Notes under the pieces: model-generated
Database searches by the model: none
Told to the model about the DNA's origin: nothing
What the model saw: the letters and a program-made list of their open reading frames with translations, nothing else
Translations under genes and position numbers: made by a program
Origin: Actinophytocola sp.
Lineage (GTDB): Bacteria; Actinomycetota; Actinomycetes; Mycobacteriales; Pseudonocardiaceae
Reading direction: 5' to 3'
Length of the DNA: 64,000 bases
Assembly (NCBI GenBank): GCA_009377475.1
Contig: WHTY01000005.1
Location: 31,721-95,720, forward strand
Part shown: one piece after another, positions 1-9,065 of the stretch
How positions within the stretch are numbered: position 1 is the stretch's first letter
Layout: each line of letters begins with the position of its first letter

Positions 1-719
1 GCGCGCGGGACCGGCGCGACCTTCCGAACCGTGCCGTACCAGGCCAGCTTGACGCTCGGTACGCCATACACCTTGCCGCCTGGGCCAGCCGCCATCCGGT
101 CGGCCACCTCGGTCTGCACCATCACCAACGCCCGCCGCAGCGACGGCAGCTCTCCGAGCAGGTGCAACACGACCGGCACCGCGACGTTGTAGGGAAGGTT
201 GGCCACCAGAAGGTTCGGGGTGGCCACGCTCGGTGTGTCGAGAGCGCGGGGCACAGCGGCCTGAGCGGGGGACACGACGTCGGGAACGGGGGACACGGCG
301 TCGGGAGTGTCGGACACAGGGGCCTGAGTGTCGGACACGGCGGCGGTGGCTAGGTCTTCTGCGCGGAGTCGGAGGGCGTCGGCTGACAGGACTGTCAGGC
401 GTGAGGCGGCGGTGGCTCCAGTGCCTGTTTTGGCGGCGACTGTTGCGGGGAGGCGGGCGGCCAATACTGGATCGACCTCGACGGCCACCACCCGCGCGCG
501 GGTGGCGAGCAGCCCCAGCGTCAGCGACCCCAACCCCGGCCCCACCTCAAGAACGACGTCGTCAGCGCAGACACTGGCCAAGTGCACGATGCGGCGCACC
601 GTGTTCGGGTCGTGCACGAAGTTCTGGCCGAGCTTCTTCGTCGGGCGCACCGCGAACTCCTCGGCCAACGCGCGCACGTCCGCCGGTCCGAGCAGGGCAA
701 CGTCCGATTGGGTCACCAC
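1..719 (-). CDS. ksgA: 16S rRNA dimethyladenosine transferase, partial (3' end outside window)
   Basis: This enzyme dimethylates two adjacent adenines near the 3' end of 16S rRNA during small-subunit assembly. The SAM-binding start [11 protein letters not shown], the [10 protein letters not shown] motif I and the NLPYNVAVP catalytic motif IV are all readable. Two GTG codons (719 and 716) are possible starts. The reading frame is open, but about 35 residues built from five 7-residue units (types [21 protein letters not shown]) are inserted just before NLPYN, where relatives have a short loop. The gene lies downstream of rpfB, as in the mycobacterial rpfB-ksgA pair. The identity is firm; whether the inserted loop affects activity is unknown. 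Confidence 0.95.
   Translation of the reverse strand, partial: MVTQSDVALLGPADVRALAEEFAVRPTKKLGQNFVHDPNTVRRIVHLASVCADDVVLEVGPGLGSLTLGLLATRARVVAVEVDPVLAARLPATVAAKTGTGATAASRLTVLSADALRLRAEDLATAAVSDTQAPVSDTPDAVSPVPDVVSPAQAAVPRALDTPSVATPNLLVANLPYNVAVPVVLHLLGELPSLRRALVMVQTEVADRMAAGPGGKVYGVPSVKLAWYGTVRKVAPVPR
237..341 (-). repeat. Five-unit 21-bp tandem array inside ksgA (family A)
   Basis: There are five consecutive 21-bp units, each with a GTGTCC-like core (the last unit is GTGCCC). Read in the ksgA frame each unit gives a heptad of the form (A/V/P)VSxxxx ending in D or A. The same unit, in the same 21-bp phase, recurs at 54014-54076, 57382-57465 and 57801-57863. Confidence 0.9.
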
Positions 720-835
720 ACGAGACTATGTCGTCGCGGGAGCGACAGGCTCAGCAGGTCGCGGCACGGTGACAAGCCTCGCGGCACGGCGCAAAGCCGC
801 GCGCGGGACCCGGCAAGGCCGAAACGACAGCGCCG

Positions 836-2293
836 CTACGTCGGCAGCCCGAGCTGCTCCGCGCAGTGGGGCCACGCGCTGTAGCCGCCCCGCGCGTCGC
901 GGAGCTTCGTCGCGATCGCGATCTGCTGCTCACGGCTGGCCTGGTGCGGGTACGAGGCGTACTGGCTGCCGCCGTAGGCGGCCCAGGTCGACTTGTCGAA
1001 CTGCAAGCCGCCGTAGTACCCGTTGCCGGTGTTGATCGACCAGTTGCCGCTCGACTCGCAGAAGGCGAGGCGGTCCCACACCTCGGCGTCGCTGATCACC
1101 GGCTGCTTGGTGCCGACGATCACGATCTTCGGCACCGCCTTGCTCAGCACCTTGACCTTGAGCTCTTCGCGGCTGACCTCGACGTTGTTGCGCTGGGTCA
1201 CGCGGTAGGTGACGAGCTTCTCGCCCGCATTGCCCTGCTGCTTGACCTTCTCGGTGCCGACCGGCAGGTTCGGATCCTCGATCTCCTTGACCGGGATCTC
1301 GATCGGCTCCCTGACGCTGATGGTCGACACGCCGGTACGCACGATGTGCAGCTCAGCGCCGTCGACGAGCTTGCGCTTGAGGCCCTGCTCGACCGAGTCG
1401 CGCTCGCCGAGCGTGATCTCCTGGGTCGCCAGAAACTCCCTGACGGTCACCGCGTTGGTGGTGATCTTGCGCGGCTTGTTGCCGCCGTCGTAGAGCGTGA
1501 TGTCCTTCTGGGTCTTGACCTGGAGGGTCATGCCGTCGAGCGGCACGGCACCACTGGCGGGCACCGACAGTTCGGCGCCGTTGGACAGCATCCTGCCCAT
1601 GCCGAGCTGTTCCATCGCCTCTTCGACGGTGGTCGCGCGCACCCAGGTCTGGCGCTGCTTGCCGTCGACGACGAGGGTGAGCTGCCGCCCGCGCTCAAGC
1701 TTGACGACGCCGCCGTGGCCGACGGCGGCGTTCGGGGACGGTGACAGCGAGTCGTGTTTGCCGATCGTGATGCCGGCGTCATCGAGGACGTCGCCGACGG
1801 TCGACCCGAAGGTATTGACGGTCTGCGTCTTGCCGTCGACGTTGAGCGTCACGCTCTTGTTCATCGCGAGCGCGGCGGCGCCACCGCCGGTCAGCGACAC
1901 CAGCACCGCGACGACGGCGCCCTTGAGGAAGCGCTGCTTCCACGTCCGGACCGCGGTGGCGAACCCGGACTCCGCCGGCTCCGGCTCCCGTGCGGGGGCG
2001 TAGGCCTCGACGATGTCGTCCGGGATGTAGTCCGGGATGACGGGCAACACCGTCGTCTCGGCGTTGACGAGCCGAATGAGCTGGTCGACGTCGACGTCGA
2101 GGTCCCGCAGCATCTCTTCCGCCTGCGGGCCGAGCACCGCGTGCACGTCCTGCGACGTGACAGCGGGCGCGGGTGAGAACTCAGTGATGTCGGCGTCGTA
2201 TTGGGGCCAGTGAAAGTCGGTTGTTGGCCTGTCGAGCTGTGCCACTGATGAGTGCGCAGGGCGCACGGGGGCACGCCACTGGTCAACAGTCAC
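836..2293 (-). CDS. rpfB: Resuscitation-promoting factor RpfB
   Basis: This is a secreted or membrane-anchored muralytic protein that stimulates regrowth from dormancy. With the GTG start at 2293 it has 485 residues. Order: a cytoplasmic N-terminus, one membrane segment ([16 protein letters not shown]), three DUF348 repeats, a G5 domain, then a C-terminal transglycosylase-like Rpf domain containing [12 protein letters not shown] (catalytic Glu) and the paired cysteine in PHCAEQLG. The start is chosen because AAGGGA lies 8 bases upstream of the GTG; the frame stays open for 29 more codons with no better site. It sits between tatD and ksgA as in mycobacteria. The leader is long, see the promoter entry. 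Confidence 0.95.
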   Translation of the reverse strand: MTVDQWRAPVRPAHSSVAQLDRPTTDFHWPQYDADITEFSPAPAVTSQDVHAVLGPQAEEMLRDLDVDVDQLIRLVNAETTVLPVIPDYIPDDIVEAYAPAREPEPAESGFATAVRTWKQRFLKGAVVAVLVSLTGGGAAALAMNKSVTLNVDGKTQTVNTFGSTVGDVLDDAGITIGKHDSLSPSPNAAVGHGGVVKLERGRQLTLVVDGKQRQTWVRATTVEEAMEQLGMGRMLSNGAELSVPASGAVPLDGMTLQVKTQKDITLYDGGNKPRKITTNAVTVREFLATQEITLGERDSVEQGLKRKLVDGAELHIVRTGVSTISVREPIEIPVKEIEDPNLPVGTEKVKQQGNAGEKLVTYRVTQRNNVEVSREELKVKVLSKAVPKIVIVGTKQPVISDAEVWDRLAFCESSGNWSINTGNGYYGGLQFDKSTWAAYGGSQYASYPHQASREQQIAIATKLRDARGGYSAWPHCAEQLGLPT

Positions 2294-2493
2294 GGAGCCG
2301 ATCCCTTTCGCGCAGCGGTCTTCCTCCACGCACGCGGGCGCGTGCGCACGGACTCCCGCAGTCGGCGTCGTCTGAAGCACCAGCTCGCAACCGTTGCCCC
2401 ATCTCCCCGACGTGCACCGACGCGACTGAGGGTTTCCGTGAGCGAACTCAGCGACATCAACCCGTCACCGAGACCACTCACTACGGTCACGGG

Positions 2494-2522
2494 ACCATAA
2501 CGGAGTCCATGGCGTTGCGCAA
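2494..2522 (-). promoter_or_regulatory. Candidate rpfB promoter with ~195-nt leader
   Basis: On the minus strand TTGCGC and TATGGT are separated by exactly 17 bp, a good housekeeping-sigma arrangement. A start a few bases downstream would leave about 195 nt before the rpfB GTG. The mycobacterial rpfB leader is also long and acts as a transcription attenuator; I could not recognise a known riboswitch in this one. Confidence 0.5.
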
Positions 2523-2577
2523 ACACCGTGAGCGATGTCGTGAACTTGGTCACTCCCTCGGGTGGACGAGTCCCGCG

Positions 2578-3432
2578 CTAGTTCTCGCGTTCCGTGCCAC
2601 TCGGTGTCACGCTGGGCAACGAGAAGATCCGCTCCGCCGTGGCATTGACCGCCGCTGCCAGCGAGGAAACGTCTTCTTCCCGCAGCTCAGCGAGGCCACG
2701 GAGGGTGTAGGCGGCGCAGTAGGGCTCGTTCGGCCGACCCCGGTACGGATGCGGCGTCAGGAACGGCGCGTCGGTCTCAACGAGAAGTTGATCCTGCGGC
2801 ACCAACGTGGCCGCCTCGCGCAGCGGGCGCGCGTTGCGGAACGTCACCGGCCCGGCGAACGACAGCACGTACCCGGCGTCGACGCAGCGCCGCGCGACGT
2901 CGGCGTCCCCGGAGAAGCAGTGGAAGATCACCCGCTCCGGCGCGCCCTCCTCATCGAGGATGCGCAGGACGTCGTCGTGCGCGTCGCGGTCGTGGATCAT
3001 CAACGGCTTGCCGACGCGCTTGGCGAGGGCGATGTGCCACCGGAACGCCGCCTGCTGCGACTCCGGCGTCGAGTAGTCCCAGTAGTAGTCCAGACCGGTC
3101 TCCCCGACCGCGACGACGCGCTCACCCGCGACGAGACGTTCGATCTCGGCGCGGGTGGCGTCGTCGAAGTCCGTGGTGCGGGTGGGGTGGATCGCGACGG
3201 CGGCGTAGAGCCGCTCATCCCACGTCGCGGCCTCGGCGGCCCACCGGGCGGCGGGGAGGTCGTCCGCGACGGTCACGACCCGCGTCACCCCGGCCGCCTC
3301 GGCGCGGTCCAGCATCACCGCGACGTCGTCGGCGGTCTCCGCGCCACAGGCGTCCAGGTGGGTGTGGGCGTCGACGATCGGCGTGGGCAGTCGCACCGGC
3401 ACCGGTGGCCGCTCACGACGCGTGTCACTCAT
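2578..3432 (-). CDS. tatD: TatD family metal-dependent hydrolase
   Basis: A 284-residue TIM-barrel amidohydrolase of the TatD DNase family. Metal ligands are visible in order: VDAHTHLD near the start, the Glu in VAVGETGLDYY, PLMIHDRDAHDD, VIFHCFSG, and the final Asp in LLVETDAPFLTP. Full length for the family. Members are exonucleases or DNA-repair hydrolases in the cytoplasm. It starts 6 bp after the metG stop and runs in the same direction toward rpfB, so metG-tatD is probably one transcript. Confidence 0.93.
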   Translation of the reverse strand: MSDTRRERPPVPVRLPTPIVDAHTHLDACGAETADDVAVMLDRAEAAGVTRVVTVADDLPAARWAAEAATWDERLYAAVAIHPTRTTDFDDATRAEIERLVAGERVVAVGETGLDYYWDYSTPESQQAAFRWHIALAKRVGKPLMIHDRDAHDDVLRILDEEGAPERVIFHCFSGDADVARRCVDAGYVLSFAGPVTFRNARPLREAATLVPQDQLLVETDAPFLTPHPYRGRPNEPYCAAYTLRGLAELREEDVSSLAAAVNATAERIFSLPSVTPSGTEREN

Positions 3433-3438
3433 GCCGGG

Positions 3439-5235
3439 TCACTCGCTCTTGATCGGTGCCCAGGACGGCCCGGTCTCGGCCAGCGACGGGTCGAGCTTGC
3501 CGAAGATCGGACGCGGCTTGGCCAGCGGACGACCCACCTCGATCGGCACCGGCTCCCACCGCGCCTGCTCCGCGGCGTACTTCCCGGTGAGGATCGGGTA
3601 CGACCGGCCAGGCTCGTCCAGGTCATCCACATCGGACAGCTCCGGCTGCGCCGCCCATACCCCGGTGCCGCCCAGCGCCTCGTGCACCTGCTGCGCCGAA
3701 TGCGGCAGGAACGGCGTCAGCAGCGTGTTGGCGTCCGAGACAACCTGCAACGCGGTGTGGAGCACGGTGTCGCGGCGCGCGGGGTCGTCCTTCAACTGCC
3801 ACGGCTGCTGCTCGGACAGGTACCGGTTCGCCGCCGTCACCACACGCATCGCCTCGTTCGCCGCCTGCCGGAAGCGCGAGCGCTGCAAGTGCCCGCCCAC
3901 GACGTCGAACGCCTGCGCCGACAGCGCCGTGAGGTCGGCGTCGGCCTGCTGCGGCGCTTCCGGGTTCGGCACCGCGCCGACGTTCTTGTGCGCCATCGAG
4001 ATGGAGCGGTTGACGAGGTTGCCCCACTCGTTCGCCAGCTCGTAGTTGGTGCGGCGGACGAACTCGTCCCACGTGAAGTCGACGTCCTGGTTCTCGGGGC
4101 CACCCACGGAGATGAAGTAGCGCAGCGCGTCCGGCCCGAACTCCTCGAGGAACTCGTGCACGTAGATCACGGTGCCGCGCGATGTGGAGAACTTCGAGCC
4201 GGACATCGTCAGGAACTCGCTCGAGACGACCTCGGTGGGCAGGTTCAGCGAGCCGAACGCGCCCACCGTGCCCCCCTTGTCGCCAGCGCCGTTCTGGCCG
4301 AGCAGCAGCGACGGCCAGATCAGCGAGTGGAAGACGATGTTGTCCTTGCCCATGAAGTAGTAGCCGCGCGCGTCGGGCGACGTCCAGAACTCGCGCCAGG
4401 CGTCGTCGTCGCCGCTGCGGCGCGCCCATTCCACGCTGGCCGACAGGTACCCGATCACGGCGTCGAACCACACGTAGAACCGCTTCATCGGGGCCTCGCG
4501 CCAGCCGTCGAGCGGGACCGGCACGCCCCAGTCGAGGTCGCGGGTGATCGCGCGGGGGCGCAGGTCATCGAGGAGGTTCTGGCTGAACTTGAGCACGTTC
4601 GGCCGCCACTCAGTTCGAGTGGACAGCCACTCGCCAAGCGACTCCGTGAACGCGGGCAGGTCGAGGAACAGGTGCTCGGTCTCGATGAACTCCGGCTTCT
4701 CGCCGTTGATGCGGGACACGGGGTTGCGCAGGTCGGCTGGGTCGAGCTGGTTGCCGCAGTTGTCGCACTGGTCGCCGCGCGCGCCGTCGTAGCCGCAGAT
4801 CGGGCAGGTGCCCTCGATGTAGCGGTCAGGCAGCGTGCGGCCGGTGGACGGGCTGATCGCGCCGAGCTGCGTCTTGGCGACGACGTAGCCGTTGCGCCAC
4901 AGCGACAAGAACAGCTCCTGCACCACGCGGTAGTGGTTGCCGGTGGTGGTACGGGTGAACAGGTCGTAGGACAGCCCGAGGCCGTGCAGGTCGTTGGCGA
5001 TCTGCCGGTTGTACTTGTCGGCGAGTTCACGGGCGGTCATGCCTTCTTTGTCCGCCTGCACCTGGATCGGGGTGCCGTGCTCGTCGGTACCGCTGACCAT
5101 GAGCACCTTGTTCCCCGCCATGCGCTGGTAGCGCGAGAAGACGTCGGAGGGGATGCCGAACCCGGACACGTGGCCGATGTGGCGGGGACCGTTGGCATAG
5201 GGCCAGGCCACCGCGGTGAGAACGGGAGTGCTCAT
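3439..5235 (-). CDS. metG: Methionyl-tRNA synthetase
   Basis: This charges tRNA-Met with methionine. The product has 598 residues from the ATG at 5235 ([17 protein letters not shown]); the frame is open further upstream but family alignment puts the start here. It has HIGH (RHIGHVSG), a zinc-binding insertion [20 protein letters not shown], and KFSTSRG in place of KMSKS, the variant usual in actinobacteria. The anticodon-binding C-terminal domain is complete, and no fused EMAP-like domain is present. It is divergent from pabB, with 93 bp between the two starts. Confidence 0.97.
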   Translation of the reverse strand: MSTPVLTAVAWPYANGPRHIGHVSGFGIPSDVFSRYQRMAGNKVLMVSGTDEHGTPIQVQADKEGMTARELADKYNRQIANDLHGLGLSYDLFTRTTTGNHYRVVQELFLSLWRNGYVVAKTQLGAISPSTGRTLPDRYIEGTCPICGYDGARGDQCDNCGNQLDPADLRNPVSRINGEKPEFIETEHLFLDLPAFTESLGEWLSTRTEWRPNVLKFSQNLLDDLRPRAITRDLDWGVPVPLDGWREAPMKRFYVWFDAVIGYLSASVEWARRSGDDDAWREFWTSPDARGYYFMGKDNIVFHSLIWPSLLLGQNGAGDKGGTVGAFGSLNLPTEVVSSEFLTMSGSKFSTSRGTVIYVHEFLEEFGPDALRYFISVGGPENQDVDFTWDEFVRRTNYELANEWGNLVNRSISMAHKNVGAVPNPEAPQQADADLTALSAQAFDVVGGHLQRSRFRQAANEAMRVVTAANRYLSEQQPWQLKDDPARRDTVLHTALQVVSDANTLLTPFLPHSAQQVHEALGGTGVWAAQPELSDVDDLDEPGRSYPILTGKYAAEQARWEPVPIEVGRPLAKPRPIFGKLDPSLAETGPSWAPIKSE

Positions 5236-5328
5236 GCCTGCGTAGCCTACGGATATCCCGCGCGCTGCTGACACGGGCCACACGTGCCCCGTTCGAGCTA
5301 CGACGGGCGGGACGGGGAGGATGGCGGC

Positions 5329-6627
5329 ATGCGGTTGGAGCGGACGGCATTGCGCACCGGCGCGCGGCCCGAGCGGGTGTTGTCGCTGCTCGACGCCCGT
5401 GCCCGGCGGCGTGGGCTACCCGCTCCCGCCGCGCTGACCGGCGACTGGTTCGGCTCACGCGCGGTGATCGCTCCCACCGTCGAACTCCGCCCGGTCACCG
5501 AGGTGGCTGACGCCTTCGCCACGCCGACCCGGCAACCCCTCGTGACCAACTCCGCGAATTCCCCCTGCACTGACGCCGTTGGCGGGGGCTGGTTCGGCTA
5601 CCTCGGCTATGACCTGACCGATCCGTCGGGGCGATCCGGGACGCTGCCGCCCGCCGCGTGGGGCTGGGCGGACCACGTGCTGCGGCTCGACACGACCGGG
5701 CAGTGGTGGCTGGAGACGCTCGGCGCCGACCTGGCCGCCCTCGCGGCGGAGTTCAACGCACTGCTCACCGAGGAGCCCGTCGAGCGCGGCTGGACGGCAA
5801 CGCACCTACGCAGGCCGGACGGCAGCGCACACACCAAAGCGGTCGCGGCGTGCATGGACGCCATCGCGGACGGCGAGCTGTTCCAGGCCAACGTCTGCGC
5901 CCGCTTCCACGGCGAGTTCGACGGCTCGGCGTGCGAGCTGTTCGCCACCGGCGCGCGGCGGCTGCGGCCCCGGCGCGCGGCGTACCTGGCGGGCGACTGG
6001 GGCGCGGTGGTGTCGTTGTCGCCGGAGCTGTTCCTGGCCCGCACGGGACGTCGAGTGCGGTCCACGCCGATCAAAGGCACGCTCCCCCGCCGCGGCGACG
6101 CCGACGCGGCCAACGCCGAGCGGCTGCGTCGCTCCAGCAAGGACGTCGCCGAGAACGTGATGATCACCGACCTGGTGCGCAACGACCTTGGCCGGGTCAG
6201 CGCGGTCGGCAGCGTGACGGTGCCCGAACTGCTCACCGTCACCGAGGCGCCAGGCGTGTGGCACCTGGAGTCGACCGTCGCGTCGGAGCTCGCGCCAGGC
6301 ATGACCGACGCCGACCTGCTGCGCGCCGCGTTTCCGCCCGGTTCGGTCACCGGCGCGCCGAAGCTGCGAGCGCTCGACCTCATCGCGGAGCTTGAGCCGG
6401 AGGCGCGCGGCGTGTACTGCGGCGCGGCGGGGCTTGTCTCCCCCGTCGCGGGGATGGAGCTGAACGTCGCCATCCGTACGCTCGAAGTGGCCGACGGCGC
6501 GGTCGCGCTTGGTGTCGGCGGCGGAATCACCGCGCTGTCCGATCCGGCGGCCGAGTGGCAGGAATGCCTGCACAAGGCGGCTCCGCTCGAGGCGCTGCTG
6601 CGGCATTTCGCGGACGAGCCCGCGTAA
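5329..6627 (+). CDS. pabB: Aminodeoxychorismate synthase component I (chorismate-binding enzyme)
   Basis: This converts chorismate with ammonia to aminodeoxychorismate for folate synthesis. The product has 432 residues. The ATG at 5329 is preceded by GGGGAGG 8 bases upstream; an in-frame upstream GTG region lacks such a site. The chorismate-binding core shows [49 protein letters not shown] and [10 protein letters not shown]. It lacks a fused glutaminase domain, so a separate PabA is expected elsewhere. Anthranilate synthase component I is related, but the length and the position next to metG, as in mycobacteria, favour PabB. Confidence 0.9.
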   Translation: MRLERTALRTGARPERVLSLLDARARRRGLPAPAALTGDWFGSRAVIAPTVELRPVTEVADAFATPTRQPLVTNSANSPCTDAVGGGWFGYLGYDLTDPSGRSGTLPPAAWGWADHVLRLDTTGQWWLETLGADLAALAAEFNALLTEEPVERGWTATHLRRPDGSAHTKAVAACMDAIADGELFQANVCARFHGEFDGSACELFATGARRLRPRRAAYLAGDWGAVVSLSPELFLARTGRRVRSTPIKGTLPRRGDADAANAERLRRSSKDVAENVMITDLVRNDLGRVSAVGSVTVPELLTVTEAPGVWHLESTVASELAPGMTDADLLRAAFPPGSVTGAPKLRALDLIAELEPEARGVYCGAAGLVSPVAGMELNVAIRTLEVADGAVALGVGGGITALSDPAAEWQECLHKAAPLEALLRHFADEPA

Positions 6628-6706
6628 CGCGGCAGGCCGAATGGAATTTGTGATCAGAACGTCACGTTGCCTACTGTTCGGACGACTAACGACCTAGGGG
6701 GCACCA

Positions 6707-7978
6707 ATGGCGACGAGCACCGATCAGACCGCTGGCGCGGTCGCGGACACCTTGCCGCGCGAGGTGTGGGTGCTCGTCGCCGCCAACGTGCTGATCGCGG
6801 CGGGGTTCGGCCTGGTGGCGCCCGCGATCCCGATCTTCGCGGACAGCTTCAACGTCGGCGTCACGGCGGCCTCGTTGGTGATCAGCGCGTTCGCCGCGGC
6901 GCGGCTGCTGTTCGCACCGGTCGCTGGCGGTCTCGTCTCCCGGCTCGGCGAGCGCAAGGTCTACCTCACCGGACTGCTGATCGTCGCGCTGTCCACGGGC
7001 GCGACCGCGTTCGCCAACGGCTACGTTCAACTGCTGGTCTTCCGCTCGGCCGGTGGCATCGGCTCGACGATGTTCACCGTCTCGGCGATCGCGCTGCTGA
7101 TCCACCTCACGCCACCGCCACTGCGTGGCAGGGCGGCTGGCCTGTTCGGCACCGGGTTCCTCATCGGCAATGTCATCGGGCCGCTGGCTGGCGGCGGACT
7201 GATCGAGATCAACATCCGCGCGCCGTTCCTCGTCTACGCGCTGGCGCTGCTGATCACGACGCTGTTCGTGTGGCTGATGCTGCGTAACTCGACGCTCATC
7301 AGCGCGGCGGACAGTGATGACGCGCCCGCACTGACCCTGCCCGCCGCGCTACGCGACCACGCCTACCGCTCGGCGCTGCTGGCCAACTTCTCGTTCGGGT
7401 GGATGGTCTTCGGCGTGCGGGTGGCGTTGGTGCCGCTGTTCTTGGTGCAGGTGCTCCAGCAGCGAGAGGGCCTGGTCGGCATCACGTTCGGCGTGTTCGC
7501 GGCGGCCAACGTCGCGATGCTGCTGCTGTCCGGCAAACTCGCCGACACCGTCGGCCGCAAGCCGTTCGTGCTCGCCGGGCTGGGGGTCACCGGGATCGGC
7601 ACGATCTGGATGGGCCTGACGTCGTCGTTGATCGAGTTCATGGCGGCCACGGTCGTGGCTGGCCTCGGCGCTGGCCTGCTCACGCCGCCGATGCAGGCGA
7701 CGGTGGCGGACGTCGTCGGCTCGCGCGGGCGCGGCGGTCCGGTGCTGGCGACGTTCCAGATGGCCGCCGACGTCGGCGCGATCATGGGCCCACTGCTGGC
7801 GGGTGCGCTGGCCGAGGACGTCTCGTTCGGCTGGGCGTTCGGCATCACGGGCGCGCTGGCCCTGATCGCCGCGCTGGTGTGGGTGCCAGCGCGGGAGACG
7901 CTGCCAACGAAGCAGGAGGAACCGCACCACCCGACGCCGGAGCAGTCCTGCGAGCTGGACGCGCGTCGCCAGCCGTAA
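6707..7978 (+). CDS. MFS transporter, 12-TM drug/metabolite exporter type
   Basis: A 423-residue major facilitator with twelve predicted membrane segments. The loop 2-3 signature is present as GGLVSRLGERKVYL and repeated in the second half as SGKLADTVGRKPFVL. The arrangement resembles DHA1-type efflux pumps, but the substrate cannot be read from sequence. An AGGGGG ribosome site precedes the ATG. It follows pabB in the same direction after 79 bp and ends at the 48-bp palindrome that separates it from the convergent rsmI. Confidence 0.85.
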   Translation: MATSTDQTAGAVADTLPREVWVLVAANVLIAAGFGLVAPAIPIFADSFNVGVTAASLVISAFAAARLLFAPVAGGLVSRLGERKVYLTGLLIVALSTGATAFANGYVQLLVFRSAGGIGSTMFTVSAIALLIHLTPPPLRGRAAGLFGTGFLIGNVIGPLAGGGLIEINIRAPFLVYALALLITTLFVWLMLRNSTLISAADSDDAPALTLPAALRDHAYRSALLANFSFGWMVFGVRVALVPLFLVQVLQQREGLVGITFGVFAAANVAMLLLSGKLADTVGRKPFVLAGLGVTGIGTIWMGLTSSLIEFMAATVVAGLGAGLLTPPMQATVADVVGSRGRGGPVLATFQMAADVGAIMGPLLAGALAEDVSFGWAFGITGALALIAALVWVPARETLPTKQEEPHHPTPEQSCELDARRQP

Positions 7979-7996
7979 CGACTCGCGATCGCCGTG

Positions 7997-8044
7997 GATC
8001 TTGAGGCGTCCCGGCGATCCATATCACCAGAACGCCTCAAGATC
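7997..8044. repeat. 48-bp palindromic element, copy 1
   Basis: A 48-bp sequence bounded by GATC at both ends; the arms begin GATCTTGAGGCGT and end with its complement. It lies between the convergent MFS and rsmI stops, where a two-way terminator would be placed. There is no clear U-tract. Other copies are at 12936, 16485 and 20486. Confidence 0.85.
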
Positions 8045-8053
8045 CGTCAGTCC

Positions 8054-8908
8054 TTACGACGTCTTCCGCGCGGCGAGCACCGCGTCGTACAGCTCCTTCT
8101 TGGACACGCCGTGCGCGGCGGCGACGTCGCCTGCCGCCGTCTTCAGCCGGTCCCCGGCGTCCACGCGCTCGCGGACGGCGGCGACGAGGTCCGCGACGTC
8201 CGGCTGCCGCGCGACCGCCCCCGCGACGACGACGGTGATCTCCCCGCGCAGCCCCTCGGCGGCGCGTTCGGCCAGCTCAGCGAGGGTGCCGCGCAGGACT
8301 TCCTCGTACGGCTTCGTCAGCTCCCTGCACACGGCGGCACGTCGCTCGCCACCGAGCACCCGCGCGGCGTCGGCGAGGGTGGCAGCGATGCGGTGCGGCG
8401 ACTCGAAGAACACCGTCGTCCGGGGTTCGTCGGCCAGCGTGGCGAGGAACTTCTCCCGCTCGCCCGGTTTGCGGGGCACGAAGCCGTCGAAGCAGAACCG
8501 GTCGGAGGCGAGCCCGGACAACGCCAACGCCGTCGTCACGGCGGACGGCCCCGGCAGGCAGGTGACCGGCAGCTCAGCGTCCGCGCAGGCGCTGACCAGC
8601 GAGAACCCTGGATCGGACACGCTTGGCATCCCGGCGTCGGTCACCAACAGCACGGTCTTGTCGTCGCGGATGGCGGCCAACAGCGCGGGGATGCGCGACG
8701 TCTCGACGGCGTCGTAGAAGCTGATCAGCCGTCCGGTCAGCGTGACGCCGAGCGCTGCGGCCAGCGCCCGCGTCCTGCGGGTGTCCTCGGCCGCGATGAT
8801 GTCGGCGCCGCCAAGCGCGTCGACCAGTCGCGGTGAGGCATCGCGGGAGTCACCAAGCGGCGTCGCGGCCAGCACCAGCCCGCCCCGGTCGTCTGTCGGC
8901 GTGTCCAC
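8054..8908 (-). CDS. rsmI: 16S rRNA (cytidine-1402-2'-O)-methyltransferase
   Basis: A 284-residue tetrapyrrole-methylase-fold enzyme that 2'-O-methylates C1402 in the ribosomal P site. Motifs: LVLAATPLGD at the N-terminus, AEDTRRTRAL, VTDAGMPSVSDPG, and PGPSAVTTALALSGL. I take the GTG at 8908 (VDTPTDDRGGLVLAATP) as the start because upstream in-frame codons run into the dispersed repeat at 8923-8999. Divergent from pmt, as in mycobacteria. Confidence 0.93.
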   Translation of the reverse strand: MDTPTDDRGGLVLAATPLGDSRDASPRLVDALGGADIIAAEDTRRTRALAAALGVTLTGRLISFYDAVETSRIPALLAAIRDDKTVLLVTDAGMPSVSDPGFSLVSACADAELPVTCLPGPSAVTTALALSGLASDRFCFDGFVPRKPGEREKFLATLADEPRTTVFFESPHRIAATLADAARVLGGERRAAVCRELTKPYEEVLRGTLAELAERAAEGLRGEITVVVAGAVARQPDVADLVAAVRERVDAGDRLKTAAGDVAAAHGVSKKELYDAVLAARKTS

Positions 8909-8922
8909 GACGTCAGCCTCGC

Positions 8923-8999
8923 ACGGCGAACGACGCCTTCCCCACACTGGGCGCGGCGAACGACGCTTTCACCGCACCCACCGCAGCGAAAGCGTCAAT
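8923..8999. repeat. Inverted-repeat array (family C), copy 1
   Basis: Repeated blocks of AACGACGC(C/T)TTCnCC and the inverse GCAGCGAAAGCGTC lie between the divergent rsmI and pmt genes. The same block occurs at 27693-27772. It creates spurious open frames such as NDAFTAPTAAKAS. Confidence 0.7.
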
Positions 9000-9065
9000 C
9001 GGCGCACCAGACGCAATCGGCACCCGCACGCCGACCTCACATCAGCGGCCCTAGCATTGAGTCTC

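Noticed and set aside
237..341. CRISPR array in ksgA
   Set aside because: Units are contiguous 21-bp tandem repeats with no spacers, and no cas genes are present.
2290..2553. 87-codon minus-strand ORF upstream of rpfB
   Set aside because: It lies across the rpfB promoter and leader, lacks a ribosome site and looks like no known protein.
2221..5271. 1016-codon plus-strand open frame
   Set aside because: It is antisense to rpfB, tatD and metG, is Arg/His/Val-rich with no family motif, and arises from high GC at codon third positions.
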